From Acidobacteriota bacterium (GTDB lineage Bacteria > Acidobacteriota > Terriglobia > Acidiferrales > UBA7541), in the NCBI GenBank assembly GCA_003166795.1, contig PMUS01000104.1, positions 9,253-45,452 of the forward strand: a stretch of 36,200 nt of DNA, written 5' to 3'. A program made the position numbers and the translations under genes. Below, one piece after another: positions 24,141 through 32,762 of the stretch. A model generated the notes under the pieces. That model searched no databases. It saw only the letters and a program-made list of their open reading frames with translations, and was not told the DNA's origin. Position 1 is the first letter of the stretch. Each line of letters starts with the position of its first letter.

Positions 24141-25274
24141 TCACAGCAGGCGATGAATGCCCTTTTCCTCGAGCCACTTCACAATTTTGCCGACATCCTG
24201 CGAACGGTCACGGGAGCAGAGGAGCAGCGCGTCGTCGGTTTCGACGAGGACGAGATCGCGGACGCCGATGGCGGCGACAAATTTCTTTGGGCTCCAGAAA
24301 TAGTTGCCGTTAGCATCGAGCGCGAACGAAGCGCCAGCGGAAACATTCGCGCCGTGCTTCGCCGCCAAAAGTTCGTAAACGGCGGCCCACGAGCCGATGT
24401 CGCTCCAACCGACCTTGGCGGGAATCACAAAGACGCGCGACGCTCCACGAGCACGCGTGGCCGGCTCCATGACGGCGTAATCCACCGAAATATTTTCCAG
24501 CGGCGGATAGATGCGCCGCAACGCGGACTCATATCGCGGCGTGCCGATTGATTTGGCAAGCTCCCGCAAAGCGTCGTGCGTGGCCGGAAGAAATCGCGCC
24601 AGGTTTTCAAGGAATGTGGACGCGCGCCAGAAAAACATCCCGGCGTTCCACAGGTACTTTCCGGAAGAAACGTATTTTCGGGCAAGCGGCAGAGCCGGTT
24701 TTTCGGTAAAGCGCCGGACGGCGTATGCCGGAACGCCGCGCGGCCGCGACGCGATGTTTCCGCGCTCGATATACCCGTAGCCGATTTCAGGACGCGAGGG
24801 CGGAATGCCGAGCACTACAAGATTTCCGGGCGCGCGCGCAAGCTCAAGCGCCGCACGGACCAGACTGCGGTAGCGCGCTGAATCCGCGATGTAGCTATCG
24901 GACGGCAGCACGGCCATAAGCGCGTCGCCATGCTCGTGCACCAGATGAATCGCGGCGAGGCCGATAGCAGCAGCCGTGTTGCATCCGGCAGGCTCGGCAA
25001 GCACATGCGACTCGGGAACTCCGCGCATTTCCCGCTTAGCAGCCGAGGCTTGGTGGGTGTTCGTGACGATCCAGACGTTTCGCGGCGGGAAAAGCGGCGA
25101 GAGCCGCGCCATGGTCTCCCGCAGCATGGTTTGAGCTCCAACGATATTGAGAAGCTGCTTCGGAGTACGCGTGCGGCTGCGCGGCCAAAAACGCGTGCCG
25201 CGTCCTCCGGCGAGCAGGACGGCACATGCCGGGAGCGATTCACTCTTTGCCGATTTTTTCCCGGGCTTTCTCAT
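24141..25274 (-). CDS. manC: Mannose-1-phosphate guanylyltransferase
   Basis: ManC makes GDP-mannose from GTP and mannose 1-P. The 377-residue protein has the nucleotidyltransferase signature VLLAGGRGTRFWPRSR, PKQLLNIVG, AEPAGCNTAAAIGLAAI, VLPSDSYI, the E-I-G-Y-G-Y-I loop, FTEKP, WNAGMFFWRAS and GWSDIGSW, all diagnostic for the family. It lacks the C-terminal isomerase half found in bifunctional enzymes, consistent with a separate manA upstream. The ATG at 25274 overlaps the manA stop (ATGA), which decides the start over an upstream in-frame codon. Confidence 0.96.
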   Translation of the reverse strand: MRKPGKKSAKSESLPACAVLLAGGRGTRFWPRSRTRTPKQLLNIVGAQTMLRETMARLSPLFPPRNVWIVTNTHQASAAKREMRGVPESHVLAEPAGCNTAAAIGLAAIHLVHEHGDALMAVLPSDSYIADSARYRSLVRAALELARAPGNLVVLGIPPSRPEIGYGYIERGNIASRPRGVPAYAVRRFTEKPALPLARKYVSSGKYLWNAGMFFWRASTFLENLARFLPATHDALRELAKSIGTPRYESALRRIYPPLENISVDYAVMEPATRARGASRVFVIPAKVGWSDIGSWAAVYELLAAKHGANVSAGASFALDANGNYFWSPKKFVAAIGVRDLVLVETDDALLLCSRDRSQDVGKIVKWLEEKGIHRLL

Positions 25275-26323
25275 CGGTGCACCAGCCGCGACCAATCGGC
25301 TTCCTTCACGCCATGGCTGCTGAGTCCGGCGCCGAACTCACCGGGTTCGCGCGGAACGTTTGTCCGCAACAAAGACGTGCGCGCCCGGGGCGCGATTGTA
25401 TAAGCGCCGAGCGCCGCGGGAATCATCCAGACTTGCGCCGGCCCGTACGTCGCATGCTCGCTATTCCAGCCGATCGTTCCCGTCCCTTCGAGAAAAATCA
25501 ACAAGCCGAAAGTGCCCTGCGAAGTGGTCGCCGGGACCGGCTCGGAAAACTCCCAGCGCGAGGTTTCAAAATAACGGCACGACGCGAAATATGTCTTCTC
25601 CGCGCCCGCTTCGTGAATTCGCACCGGCTCGATTTTTCCTCCGTACTGCTTGCCGAACCGGAGTACGTCCAGCGCTTTTTCGACGTGCAGGGGACGCGCG
25701 TGGCCGTTAGCGTCGCAGCGATTGTAATCATAGACCCGGTAGGTGAGATCGGAGTGCTCCTGGATTTCGCAGAGCACCAGGCCTGGGCCGATCGTATGGG
25801 CTGTGCCGGCCGGAACAAACACGGCGTCGCCGGGACTCAACGGAACGTGTTCGAGACAGTCTTCGGCCGATCCGCCTGCGATGGCGCGCTGGAAATCCTC
25901 GCGAGTGACGTTCGGCTTCAGGCCCACGAGCACTTCCGCTCCGGGACGCGCGCGGACGGCGTACCACATCTCCGTCTTGCCACGGCCGCCCGCCGCCTGC
26001 TCGTGCCGCGCGGCATAGTCGTCATCCGGATGCACTTGCACGGAGAGCTTCTCTTCCGGGAAAATGAATTTTACCAGTAGAGGGAAAGCGGCGTTTCGAT
26101 CCGCGCGGGTGCCCACCCACTCCGGCGGCATTTTTGGCCACGCTTCGCCTAATTTTTCCCCGGCGAAAGGGCCATTAGCGAACAGGCATTCGCTGCCCGT
26201 CATCCAGGCCTCGCCCAGAGGCTGGGCAAGATCAGATTTTTCAGGAAAAAAGGGCGCGAGCGAGCGCGAACCCCACGGACGCGGACTGAAGACGGGCTCC
26301 AGACGCGCTGGACACAGGATCAT
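25271..26323 (-). CDS. manA: Mannose-6-phosphate isomerase
   Basis: ManA is the zinc-dependent cupin that interconverts fructose 6-P and mannose 6-P. In 350 residues it shows the start LEPVFSPRPWGSRSLAPFF, the FPLLVKFIFPEEKLSVQVHPDDDYA strand with zinc-binding His, KTEMWYAV, the PAGTAHTIGPGLVLCEIQEHSDLTYRVYDY segment with further metal ligands, and a C-terminal cupin-like half ending in SSHGVK. It begins 18 bp after the aspC stop and is coupled to manC. The short form, close to the Bacillus-type enzyme, is complete. Confidence 0.95.
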   Translation of the reverse strand: MILCPARLEPVFSPRPWGSRSLAPFFPEKSDLAQPLGEAWMTGSECLFANGPFAGEKLGEAWPKMPPEWVGTRADRNAAFPLLVKFIFPEEKLSVQVHPDDDYAARHEQAAGGRGKTEMWYAVRARPGAEVLVGLKPNVTREDFQRAIAGGSAEDCLEHVPLSPGDAVFVPAGTAHTIGPGLVLCEIQEHSDLTYRVYDYNRCDANGHARPLHVEKALDVLRFGKQYGGKIEPVRIHEAGAEKTYFASCRYFETSRWEFSEPVPATTSQGTFGLLIFLEGTGTIGWNSEHATYGPAQVWMIPAALGAYTIAPRARTSLLRTNVPREPGEFGAGLSSHGVKEADWSRLVHR

Positions 26324-26341
26324 CGGGTTACGCAGCGGCGG

Positions 26342-27553
26342 TCACTTCGCTTTGCCGAAGAAGCGACCCATCCGCAGCAGACCTTCGTCAATGCGATCCA
26401 TGGACGTGGCATAGGAAATGCGCAGGTGGCCGGGCGCGCCGAACGCCACGCCGGGAACGACGGCGACATGTTCGCGTTCGAGAAGCAGCCTGGAGACCGC
26501 CATATCGTCCGGCATTTCGGCCTTGTAGTGCGCCGAAATATTCGGGAAGACGTAGAACGCCCCCTGCGGCGCCGTGCACGTGACGCCGGAAATCGCGCGC
26601 AGACCTTTGACGATGCGCTCGCGACGCCGCGCATATTCCGCGAGCATTGTGGCGACGCCATCCATCGGCCCGCCCATCGCGGCGATGCCCGCGTATTGCG
26701 CGATCGAGGTTGGGTTCGATGTGGACTGGCTCTGCAATTTCGTGACGGCGTCAACGAGCGGCTTTGGCGCGAGCACGTATCCGAGGCGCCATCCGGTCAT
26801 CGCGAATGTCTTCGAGAACGAACCGACGATGATCAAGGCGCTCTTGGATCCCGGCACGCTCGCAATCGAAAACGGTTTCGCGTCGCCATAGGTGAAATGC
26901 GAATAGCATTCGTCGGCGAGCAGCCAGACGCCCTTGCGCTGGCAGACCGCCAGAACTTTCGCATATTCGTCGGGCGGAATCACGGCGCCGGAGGGATTGC
27001 TAGGCGAATCGGCGATGACCATCCGGGTGCGCGAGGTGATGAGTTTTTCGAGCGCCGAGGCGCGCATGACGAAATTGTCGGCTTCGGTAGTTTCGAGAAT
27101 CACCGGAATGCCGCCCGCGTACTTGACGATATCGGGATAGCTGACCCAGTAGGGCGCGGGAATCACGACTTCATCGCCCGGATTGATGAGCGCGCAGATC
27201 GAGTTGAAAATCGAATGCTTGCCACCGACGTTGACCACGCATTCCGCGGGCTGGTAGGACGAGCCCAATTCTTTCGCGTGCCATTCGCAGATGGCCTTGC
27301 GCAACTCCGGGAGGCCCGGGACCGGCGTGTATTTCGTTCGATTTTCGTCGAGCGCCTGAATCGCGGCGCGCTTGATGTGCTCCGGAGTGGGGAAATCCGG
27401 TTCGCCCGCCCCGAAGTCGGCAACGTCCACACCTTTCGCCTTGAGCGCAGCTGCCGCCTGCAGCACCACCATCGTGGGCGATTCGTTGATGCGGTTGACG
27501 CGGTCTGAAAGCTGAAAGGCTTCTTCTGTTTTCACTGCGGTGCCCGGCTCCAT
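26342..27553 (-). CDS. Aspartate aminotransferase (class I)
   Basis: This fold-type I PLP aminotransferase of 403 residues opens with LSDRVNRINESPTMVVLQAA, the beginning typical of class Ib (thermophile/Bacillus-type) aspartate aminotransferases. It contains FGAGEPDFPTPEHIK, YTPVPGLPELRKAI, PAPYWVSYPDI, DSPSNPSGAV, the PLP-lysine motif GSFSKTFAMTGWRLGY and RISYAT with the carboxylate-binding Arg. Aspartate is the most likely substrate; prephenate and other acids are known for close relatives, which would fit the aromatic pathway genes elsewhere in the window. It sits between coaD and manA without obvious functional tie to either. Confidence 0.92.
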   Translation of the reverse strand: MEPGTAVKTEEAFQLSDRVNRINESPTMVVLQAAAALKAKGVDVADFGAGEPDFPTPEHIKRAAIQALDENRTKYTPVPGLPELRKAICEWHAKELGSSYQPAECVVNVGGKHSIFNSICALINPGDEVVIPAPYWVSYPDIVKYAGGIPVILETTEADNFVMRASALEKLITSRTRMVIADSPSNPSGAVIPPDEYAKVLAVCQRKGVWLLADECYSHFTYGDAKPFSIASVPGSKSALIIVGSFSKTFAMTGWRLGYVLAPKPLVDAVTKLQSQSTSNPTSIAQYAGIAAMGGPMDGVATMLAEYARRRERIVKGLRAISGVTCTAPQGAFYVFPNISAHYKAEMPDDMAVSRLLLEREHVAVVPGVAFGAPGHLRISYATSMDRIDEGLLRMGRFFGKAK

Positions 27554-27591
27554 TTGCCTACCCTTTAGCTGGTTTGGGACGACGATCTATT

Positions 27592-28077
27592 CTAGCCGAC
27601 TTTTGCGCGCAGACGCTCCACAACGAGGGGCGGAACGAGGTCCTTCACAGGGCCGCCCAGGCGGGCAAGCTCCTTGACCAAGCGGGAGCTCAGATAGCTA
27701 TAGGCCTCGGCCGGCAGCATGAAAACGGTTTCGATATCGGGCTCGATTTTGCGATTCATCATCGCCATTTGCAGCTCGTACTCGTAATCGGAAACGGCAC
27801 GGATGCCGCGCATAACCACGCTAGCGCCGTGGCTGCGGGCGTAGTCCATCAGCAAACCGTCGAATACCTCCACTTCGACATTTTTCCATTCAAAAGTGAC
27901 GGCCTCGAGCATTTCGACGCGTTCCTTGACGGTGAAAAGAGGTTCTTTTTCGAGGTTCTGCGCCACCGCGACGATCAATTGGTCAAAGATCGTGGCGCCG
28001 CGCGCGATGAGATCGAGGTGACCATTCGTCACCGGGTCAAACGAGCCGGGATAGATTGCCGTGACGGGTTTGCTCAT
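27592..28077 (-). CDS. coaD: Phosphopantetheine adenylyltransferase
   Basis: CoaD catalyses the rate-limiting adenylyl transfer that forms dephospho-CoA. The 161-residue protein has the nucleotidyltransferase start TAIYPGSFDPVTNGHLDLI with the H-x-G-H-like site, KEPLFTVKERVEM, VVMRGIRAVSDYEYELQMAMMN and the terminal AYSYLSSRLVKELA, matching the bacterial family in length and order. It is the first gene of the minus-strand run to the phosphohexomutase and is divergent from the NAD(P)-binding protein gene across 111 bp. Confidence 0.97.
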   Translation of the reverse strand: MSKPVTAIYPGSFDPVTNGHLDLIARGATIFDQLIVAVAQNLEKEPLFTVKERVEMLEAVTFEWKNVEVEVFDGLLMDYARSHGASVVMRGIRAVSDYEYELQMAMMNRKIEPDIETVFMLPAEAYSYLSSRLVKELARLGGPVKDLVPPLVVERLRAKVG

Positions 28078-28188
28078 TTCATGGCCTTCCGGGGTGTGAT
28101 CTTAACCTAGAATAGCGGCGGCGCGAAGCGAAGCGCTCGATTCGTAGCGGTCTCCGCCTTTGGCTGGAGCCACGGGAAACTTCAAGCG

Positions 28189-28860
28189 ATGAACGTACTG
28201 ATCTTTGGTGCAACCGGAATGGTGGGCCAGGGCGTGCTGCGCGAATGCCTTCTGGATCCGAATGTGCAAATGGTGCAGGCAATCGGCCGAACCGCAACAG
28301 GCGTGCAGCACCCGAAATTGCGGGACGTAGTGCATCCGGATCTTTTCCACTACGAAGCGATCGAGGCCACGCTTTCGGGATTTGACGCGTGCTTCTTCTG
28401 CCTTGGCGTGACCTCAAGCGGAAAGGCGGAAGCGGACTACGACCGCGTGACGTATGGAATCACCGTGGCAGCCGCGGAGACTTTGTGCCCGCTTAATCCG
28501 CAGATGACGTTTACCTATGTCTCGGGCGCCGGCACCGATAGCTCGGAGCATGGACGAATCATGTGGGCGCGGGTGAAGGGAAAAACGGAAAATGCGCTGC
28601 TCCGGTTGCCATTCGCGGCTGCGTACATGTTTCGCCCCGGGATAATCGAGCCACTCGATGGAATCAAATCCAAGACCAGTGTCTATCAGATCTTCTACAC
28701 GCTGGGTAAACCGCTGTTACCCGTGATTCGTGCGATCTTCCCCAATCAGATCGTATCCACGCGAGAGGTCGGCCGCGCGATGCTGACGGTGGCGAGACAC
28801 GGTTGGCCGAAACGAGTTTTGGAAATCGGAGACATCCGCGCCGCCGCCGCTCAACCCTGA
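28189..28860 (+). CDS. NAD(P)-binding Rossmann-fold protein
   Basis: The 223-residue protein is an atypical short-chain dehydrogenase-like fold: the N-terminal MNVLIFGATGMVGQGVLREC holds the G-x-T-G-x-x-G dinucleotide site, followed by DACFFCLGVTSSGKAEADYDRVTYG and a FTYVSGAGTDS strand. The Y-x-x-x-K pair of classical dehydrogenases is not evident; KGKTENALLRLPFAAAYMFRPGIIEP resembles the HTATIP2/YwnB-type proteins in this place. Substrate and redox activity are unknown. It stands alone on the plus strand, and its stop is 9 bp from the convergent alcohol dehydrogenase stop. Confidence 0.8.
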   Translation: MNVLIFGATGMVGQGVLRECLLDPNVQMVQAIGRTATGVQHPKLRDVVHPDLFHYEAIEATLSGFDACFFCLGVTSSGKAEADYDRVTYGITVAAAETLCPLNPQMTFTYVSGAGTDSSEHGRIMWARVKGKTENALLRLPFAAAYMFRPGIIEPLDGIKSKTSVYQIFYTLGKPLLPVIRAIFPNQIVSTREVGRAMLTVARHGWPKRVLEIGDIRAAAAQP

Positions 28861-28869
28861 ATGGTCGAA

Positions 28870-30933
28870 TCAGTTTTTGGGCGCGGCTTGCTGCTTGTTG
28901 TAGGCGTCCCACGAAATCGAAATCAGGAAGGCGTGGATGGCGTCCGCGTCCTCGGGTGTAAGTACGTCGTCCCACGGCGGCATTCCGGCATTGCGCAGCG
29001 CGCCACCGAGAACGATCTGCTTGAATGCGTCGTGGGTTTCCGGGCTCATGCGCCGCAGATCGGGAGCGAGGCTCCCCGGCATATTGAGATGACATGACGC
29101 GCAGTGCGGGGTGAAAATTTCGCCACCTTTCTTGACGACGTCAGCCGAAGCAGTGAGCGGAGGCGGCTGGGGAATCGGCTGGATTGCCGGAAGCAGAGCC
29201 GGCATCGGCGTCGCGCCGCCGTCGAGTTTGAAGGCGATGATTCGGCCATCGTTGCCGCGCTGGAACGCCGCGCTTGAGGGATGCGGGAAGTTCCATCCGC
29301 CGCCGCCCCAGCCCGCCATCACGGCGACGTATTGCGTGCCGCCGATGCCATACGACATCGGACCGGCGACGAACGAAGTGCCGACATCGATGTCTTTCAG
29401 TTTCTTGCCCGTGAGCGCGTCATAGGCGCAGAAATGCCCCGTGCCGGTGCCTTGAAAGACCAATCCGCCGGCGGTTGCCAGGACGCCCGGACGATCCCAC
29501 CAGTCCGACATGGGAACATCCCAGACGATTTTGGCGTGAATCGGGTCCCATGCCCGCAGGAAAGCTTTACCGGAAAAAATCCCTTCCTGACCATTTTCAA
29601 TCGCGGGGATATAGACAAGGCCGGTTTGCGGATCGTACGACATCGGATTCCAGTTGTGCCCACCCATGGGCGAAGGCGAGATCAATTTCTTTCCGTTGGA
29701 CGAATACCTGTACGATCTCGCATCGGCCGCCTCGACGGGCCGTCCTGTCTTCAGATCGACGCGATCGGCCCAGGTGACCGGCACGAATTTTTCGGCTGAA
29801 AGAACTTTGCCCGTTTTGCGATCGATGATGTAGAAGAAGCCGGTTTTCGATGCCTGCATCAGCACTTTGCGATTCTCGCCTCCGATCTTCAGATCGGCCA
29901 ATATGATCTGCTGCACGACGTCGTAATCCCATTGATCGCCGGGTGCTTCCTGGTAATGCCAGACGAGGCGGCCGTTATCGGGATTGATGGCGAGAATCGA
30001 GGAGATATAGAGATTGTCGCCGCCGGAAGGGCTGCGGCGCGACTGATCGTAGTAGGTGCCATTGCCAGTGCCGAAATAAAGAAGATTGAGGCCGGGATCG
30101 TAGGCCATGCCGCCCCAGACGGTTCCGCCGCCGCCCATTGGCCAATTGCTTTTCGGGTCCCATGTCTTGATCGCGACTTCAAGCTCGGGAGATTCCTGAG
30201 GCTTCGCGGGATCACCGGGCACGGTGAAAAAGCGCCAGGCAAGTTTGCCCGTGTCGAGATCGTAGGCGCTGACGTAACCGCGTGCGTCATATTCTCCGCC
30301 CGCATTTCCGATAACCACGACTTTTCCGGCGATCTGAGGCGCGCCGGTGCTGGTGTAGGCTTTTTTCTTGTCCACGACGGTATCGGCGCGCCAGATTTCG
30401 CGACCTGTGGCCGCTTTGAGCGCGATCAGATGAGCGTCGAAGGACGCGACGTAGACTTTGCCTTGCCAGACGGCGACGCCGCGATTGACTTCGTCGCAAC
30501 AGGCGCGCTGATTCACGCGCATGTCGTTGTGCGGATCGTAGGTCCAGAGCTCTTTCCCGGTTTGCGCGTCGAGCGCGTAGACCTGGCCGACCGAACCGGT
30601 CGTGTACATCACGCCATCAACAACGACGGGCGTGGCTTCGAGGCCGCGAATCGTGTTGGTGTGGTAATCCCAGGCGAAGCCGAGGCGGTCAACCGTTTTC
30701 GTGTTGATCTGCGCGAGCGGCGAGTAATGACCCTTGCCGAAATCGCGCCCGGTGGTAAGCCATTCGCCGGGATGCTTATCGGCGGCCATCAAGCGCTTTT
30801 GATCAACTTGGCCGCGAGCAGCTGGGTTTTGTTCATCGGCGAGCGCCGGCAGGTTGTTCTGATAGTAGACCGCTAGCGAAAGAGCGGCAGCTGTCAGCGC
30901 GATGGCAGACACAACTCTGAGCTTGGCGGACAT
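28870..30933 (-). CDS. PQQ-dependent quinohaemoprotein alcohol dehydrogenase
   Basis: The 687-residue secreted protein has a signal anchor/peptide (VVSAIALTAAALSLAVYY), then an eight-bladed PQQ propeller: tryptophan docking repeats (GKELWTYDP, GREIWRAD, GKLAWRF), the adjacent Cys145-Cys146 (QRACCDEVN) that form the ring disulfide over PQQ, and the catalytic region APGDQWDYDVVQQ with catalytic Asp336. Two residues on, Asp338 gives W-D-Y-D, the pattern that distinguishes lanthanide enzymes from calcium ones. A C-terminal cytochrome c domain has CASCH (Cys611, Cys614, His615) and a likely Met ligand in NAGMPPWDD. This is the type II (soluble quinohaemoprotein) plan. The ATG at 30933 has a GGGGGAAA site. 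No pqq genes are in this window. Confidence 0.93.
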   Translation of the reverse strand: MSAKLRVVSAIALTAAALSLAVYYQNNLPALADEQNPAARGQVDQKRLMAADKHPGEWLTTGRDFGKGHYSPLAQINTKTVDRLGFAWDYHTNTIRGLEATPVVVDGVMYTTGSVGQVYALDAQTGKELWTYDPHNDMRVNQRACCDEVNRGVAVWQGKVYVASFDAHLIALKAATGREIWRADTVVDKKKAYTSTGAPQIAGKVVVIGNAGGEYDARGYVSAYDLDTGKLAWRFFTVPGDPAKPQESPELEVAIKTWDPKSNWPMGGGGTVWGGMAYDPGLNLLYFGTGNGTYYDQSRRSPSGGDNLYISSILAINPDNGRLVWHYQEAPGDQWDYDVVQQIILADLKIGGENRKVLMQASKTGFFYIIDRKTGKVLSAEKFVPVTWADRVDLKTGRPVEAADARSYRYSSNGKKLISPSPMGGHNWNPMSYDPQTGLVYIPAIENGQEGIFSGKAFLRAWDPIHAKIVWDVPMSDWWDRPGVLATAGGLVFQGTGTGHFCAYDALTGKKLKDIDVGTSFVAGPMSYGIGGTQYVAVMAGWGGGGWNFPHPSSAAFQRGNDGRIIAFKLDGGATPMPALLPAIQPIPQPPPLTASADVVKKGGEIFTPHCASCHLNMPGSLAPDLRRMSPETHDAFKQIVLGGALRNAGMPPWDDVLTPEDADAIHAFLISISWDAYNKQQAAPKN

Positions 30934-30979
30934 GCGTCTATTTCCCCCCAGCCGGCGATGATCGTGATTTTGTTTGCGG

Positions 30980-31966
30980 CTAATATTGTATCCACGGAGA
31001 CGGCATGTTGTACGGGACGCTGATGAAAATCGTTTCGACCCGCTGGATCTTGCCGTCGCGGATTTTGAATAGCTCAAGCGCACAGAGCGAACTCGGCACT
31101 TTCATCGGAGAGTCCACGACGCGACCGTCGGTCAGGGTATATTTGCCCAGCCGGCCGGCGTGATCGAGAAACGCGGCCGAATAGACTAACCCACGCTCCT
31201 CATCAACGAGAGGGTAACGGCGGTCGCGGGCGCGATCGTCATATCGGTAATGTCCCATTGCAAACTGTTGCCCGCATCCAAGTGTGGCCACTTGGCTTAT
31301 CTTGAGGAGGTCCGGATTGTGGGTCGTCAGCAGACCATTCTCAATTCGATCGCAATCGTCGGCGAACTCCGTGAACATTGTGCCGTCGTTTAGCTGAATA
31401 GTGCTCCAGTAGCCGTCGGCGATTGAGATCATTCTTTCGCGCGGGCGGCGCGCCTCGGTCGGCAGGATCTCGTTCAGGGCGGGTTGATCAACCAGCTTCG
31501 GCACAGCGGGGAACGGACTTCCGGGACCTTCGCTGCGGTGAATCAGAATCTCGGCCTCTGAAATCTTCCCATCTTGAACTTTCAGGCGCAGAGAGAATGC
31601 AGAAGTGGCCTTCGTCTCCTGAACGATTCCGTAGAAGCCGACCTGGCCGGTCGTTGGATCGGCGAATCTGAGATTGTAATCGCCGAGGCCAGTGATCGTG
31701 CCCCACACTCCGTCGCCGATCTTCATGACGACATTGTTTTCGGAGTACTTGATATTTTTCGCCCACGCCACGCGCGAGGGGTCCCTCGCCTTCATTGCGT
31801 CCAGATACTTATCGAGAAAGCCGTAGAGGCAGGCACGGTCGCAAGGGCCCGCCGAAGCAGCGGCTTGGGCGGCGTTCGATGCGCGGGCGTGGCTCGGCCG
31901 AGCAAACCCAGGGGCGAGGATTAGAGCCGCGAGGCAGAGTCCCGCGCCAAAAAACGCGTTTCGCAC
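30980..31966 (-). CDS. Secreted DUF8021/NTF2-like protein beside the alcohol dehydrogenase
   Basis: The 328-residue protein starts at GTG 31966, behind a GGGAGGGAA site, with a signal peptide (FFGAGLCLAALILAPGFARPSHA). The mature start CDRACLYGFLDKYLDAMKARDPSRV, followed by VKYSENN-like and GDGVWGTI segments, resembles the DUF8021 group as I remember it, built from NTF2-like folds; a second NTF2-like half runs from about residue 190 (YWSTIQLNDG) to the end. No catalytic residues can be assigned. It is 46 bp upstream of the PQQ dehydrogenase on the same strand, so the two are likely expressed together and both exported, which suggests a role with the same periplasmic substrate. Confidence 0.7.
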   Translation of the reverse strand: MRNAFFGAGLCLAALILAPGFARPSHARASNAAQAAASAGPCDRACLYGFLDKYLDAMKARDPSRVAWAKNIKYSENNVVMKIGDGVWGTITGLGDYNLRFADPTTGQVGFYGIVQETKATSAFSLRLKVQDGKISEAEILIHRSEGPGSPFPAVPKLVDQPALNEILPTEARRPRERMISIADGYWSTIQLNDGTMFTEFADDCDRIENGLLTTHNPDLLKISQVATLGCGQQFAMGHYRYDDRARDRRYPLVDEERGLVYSAAFLDHAGRLGKYTLTDGRVVDSPMKVPSSLCALELFKIRDGKIQRVETIFISVPYNMPSPWIQY

Positions 31967-32058
31967 GATTTATTCCCTCCCCATGGATCGGCGCGAAGAT
32001 ACTACAACTCATGAAAACTACAAGGGGTTTCAAATCGAGGCAAATTACCGCTCGATGA

Positions 32059-32721
32059 TCATCTGCGATCGAGAGCGGGATGGCGCACGTCGCGGCCGGC
32101 GACGAAATAGATGACGTCCTCGGCGATGTTGGTGGCGTGATCGGCGATACGCTCGAGATTGCGCGCAACAAAGATCAGGTCCACCGCGGCGGGCACCGTG
32201 GTGGGGTCCTTCTGCATGTATGCCACGAGTTCCTGGTAGACCGAGTCGCGCAGCGCATCCACCTCGTCGTCGGCGGTCAACACGCCCGTAGCTTCCTCGG
32301 CGTCGCCTTTCACGAACGCGTCCAACACCCGCAGCAGCATGGATTCTACCAACTGCGCCATGCGCGGAATATCGATCAGCGGCTTGACCGGCGTCTGCGC
32401 CACCAGCGAAAGCGCACGCTGCGCGATGTTCACCGCCAGATCCCCCATGCGCTCCAGATCGGTATTGATCTTCATGGCCGCGGTCAGAAACCGCAGGTCC
32501 CTGGCCATGGGCTGGCGGAGGGCGAACAGACGGGTGGTCAGGTTATCGATCTCGATCTCCATCTGGTTGATGCGGGCTTCGTCCCGCAACACCTGACGGG
32601 CCAACTCCGGGTCGCGATCCACCAGCGCGCGCACGCTGCGGTGGATGGCCGACTCCACGTAGCCGCCCATTTGCAGAACTTTTTCGTGCAGTTCCTCGAG
32701 CTCAACGGAAAATTGCCGCAT
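32059..32721 (-). CDS. phoU: Phosphate signalling regulator PhoU
   Basis: PhoU links the Pst transporter to the phosphate two-component system and damps phosphate uptake. The 220-residue protein is two PhoU helical bundles: VLQMGGYVESAIHRSVRALVDRD with the metal-binding E-x-x-x-D pattern in NQMEIEIDNLTTRLFALRQPMARDLRFL and DLERMGDLAVNIAQR, repeated as EVDALRDSVYQELV and NLERIADHATNIAEDVIYFVAG. It is the last gene of the pst operon and is separated from pstB by a hairpin repeat. phoB and phoR are not in this window. Confidence 0.97.
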   Translation of the reverse strand: MRQFSVELEELHEKVLQMGGYVESAIHRSVRALVDRDPELARQVLRDEARINQMEIEIDNLTTRLFALRQPMARDLRFLTAAMKINTDLERMGDLAVNIAQRALSLVAQTPVKPLIDIPRMAQLVESMLLRVLDAFVKGDAEEATGVLTADDEVDALRDSVYQELVAYMQKDPTTVPAAVDLIFVARNLERIADHATNIAEDVIYFVAGRDVRHPALDRR

Positions 32722-32738
32722 TCATCTCCCTAATTCCC

Positions 32739-32759
32739 GGACAGGCCGGATGCCTGTCC
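32739..32759. repeat. Hairpin repeat between pstB and phoU
   Basis: GGACAGGC (32739-32746) and GCCTGTCC (32752-32759) are perfect complements around a 5-nt loop CGGAT. It fills most of the 41-bp gap between the pstB stop and the phoU start. Such GACAGGC hairpins look like REP-type elements; within the operon it could stabilise the upstream mRNA or lower phoU expression. No T-run follows on either strand. Confidence 0.6.
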
Positions 32760-32762
32760 CAC

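Noticed and set aside
26426..27508. 360-codon plus-strand frame opposite the aspartate aminotransferase
   Set aside because: Antisense shadow of a gene with all PLP-enzyme motifs.
29932..30876. 314-codon plus-strand frame opposite the PQQ dehydrogenase
   Set aside because: Antisense shadow; repeated propeller sequence keeps the opposite frame open.
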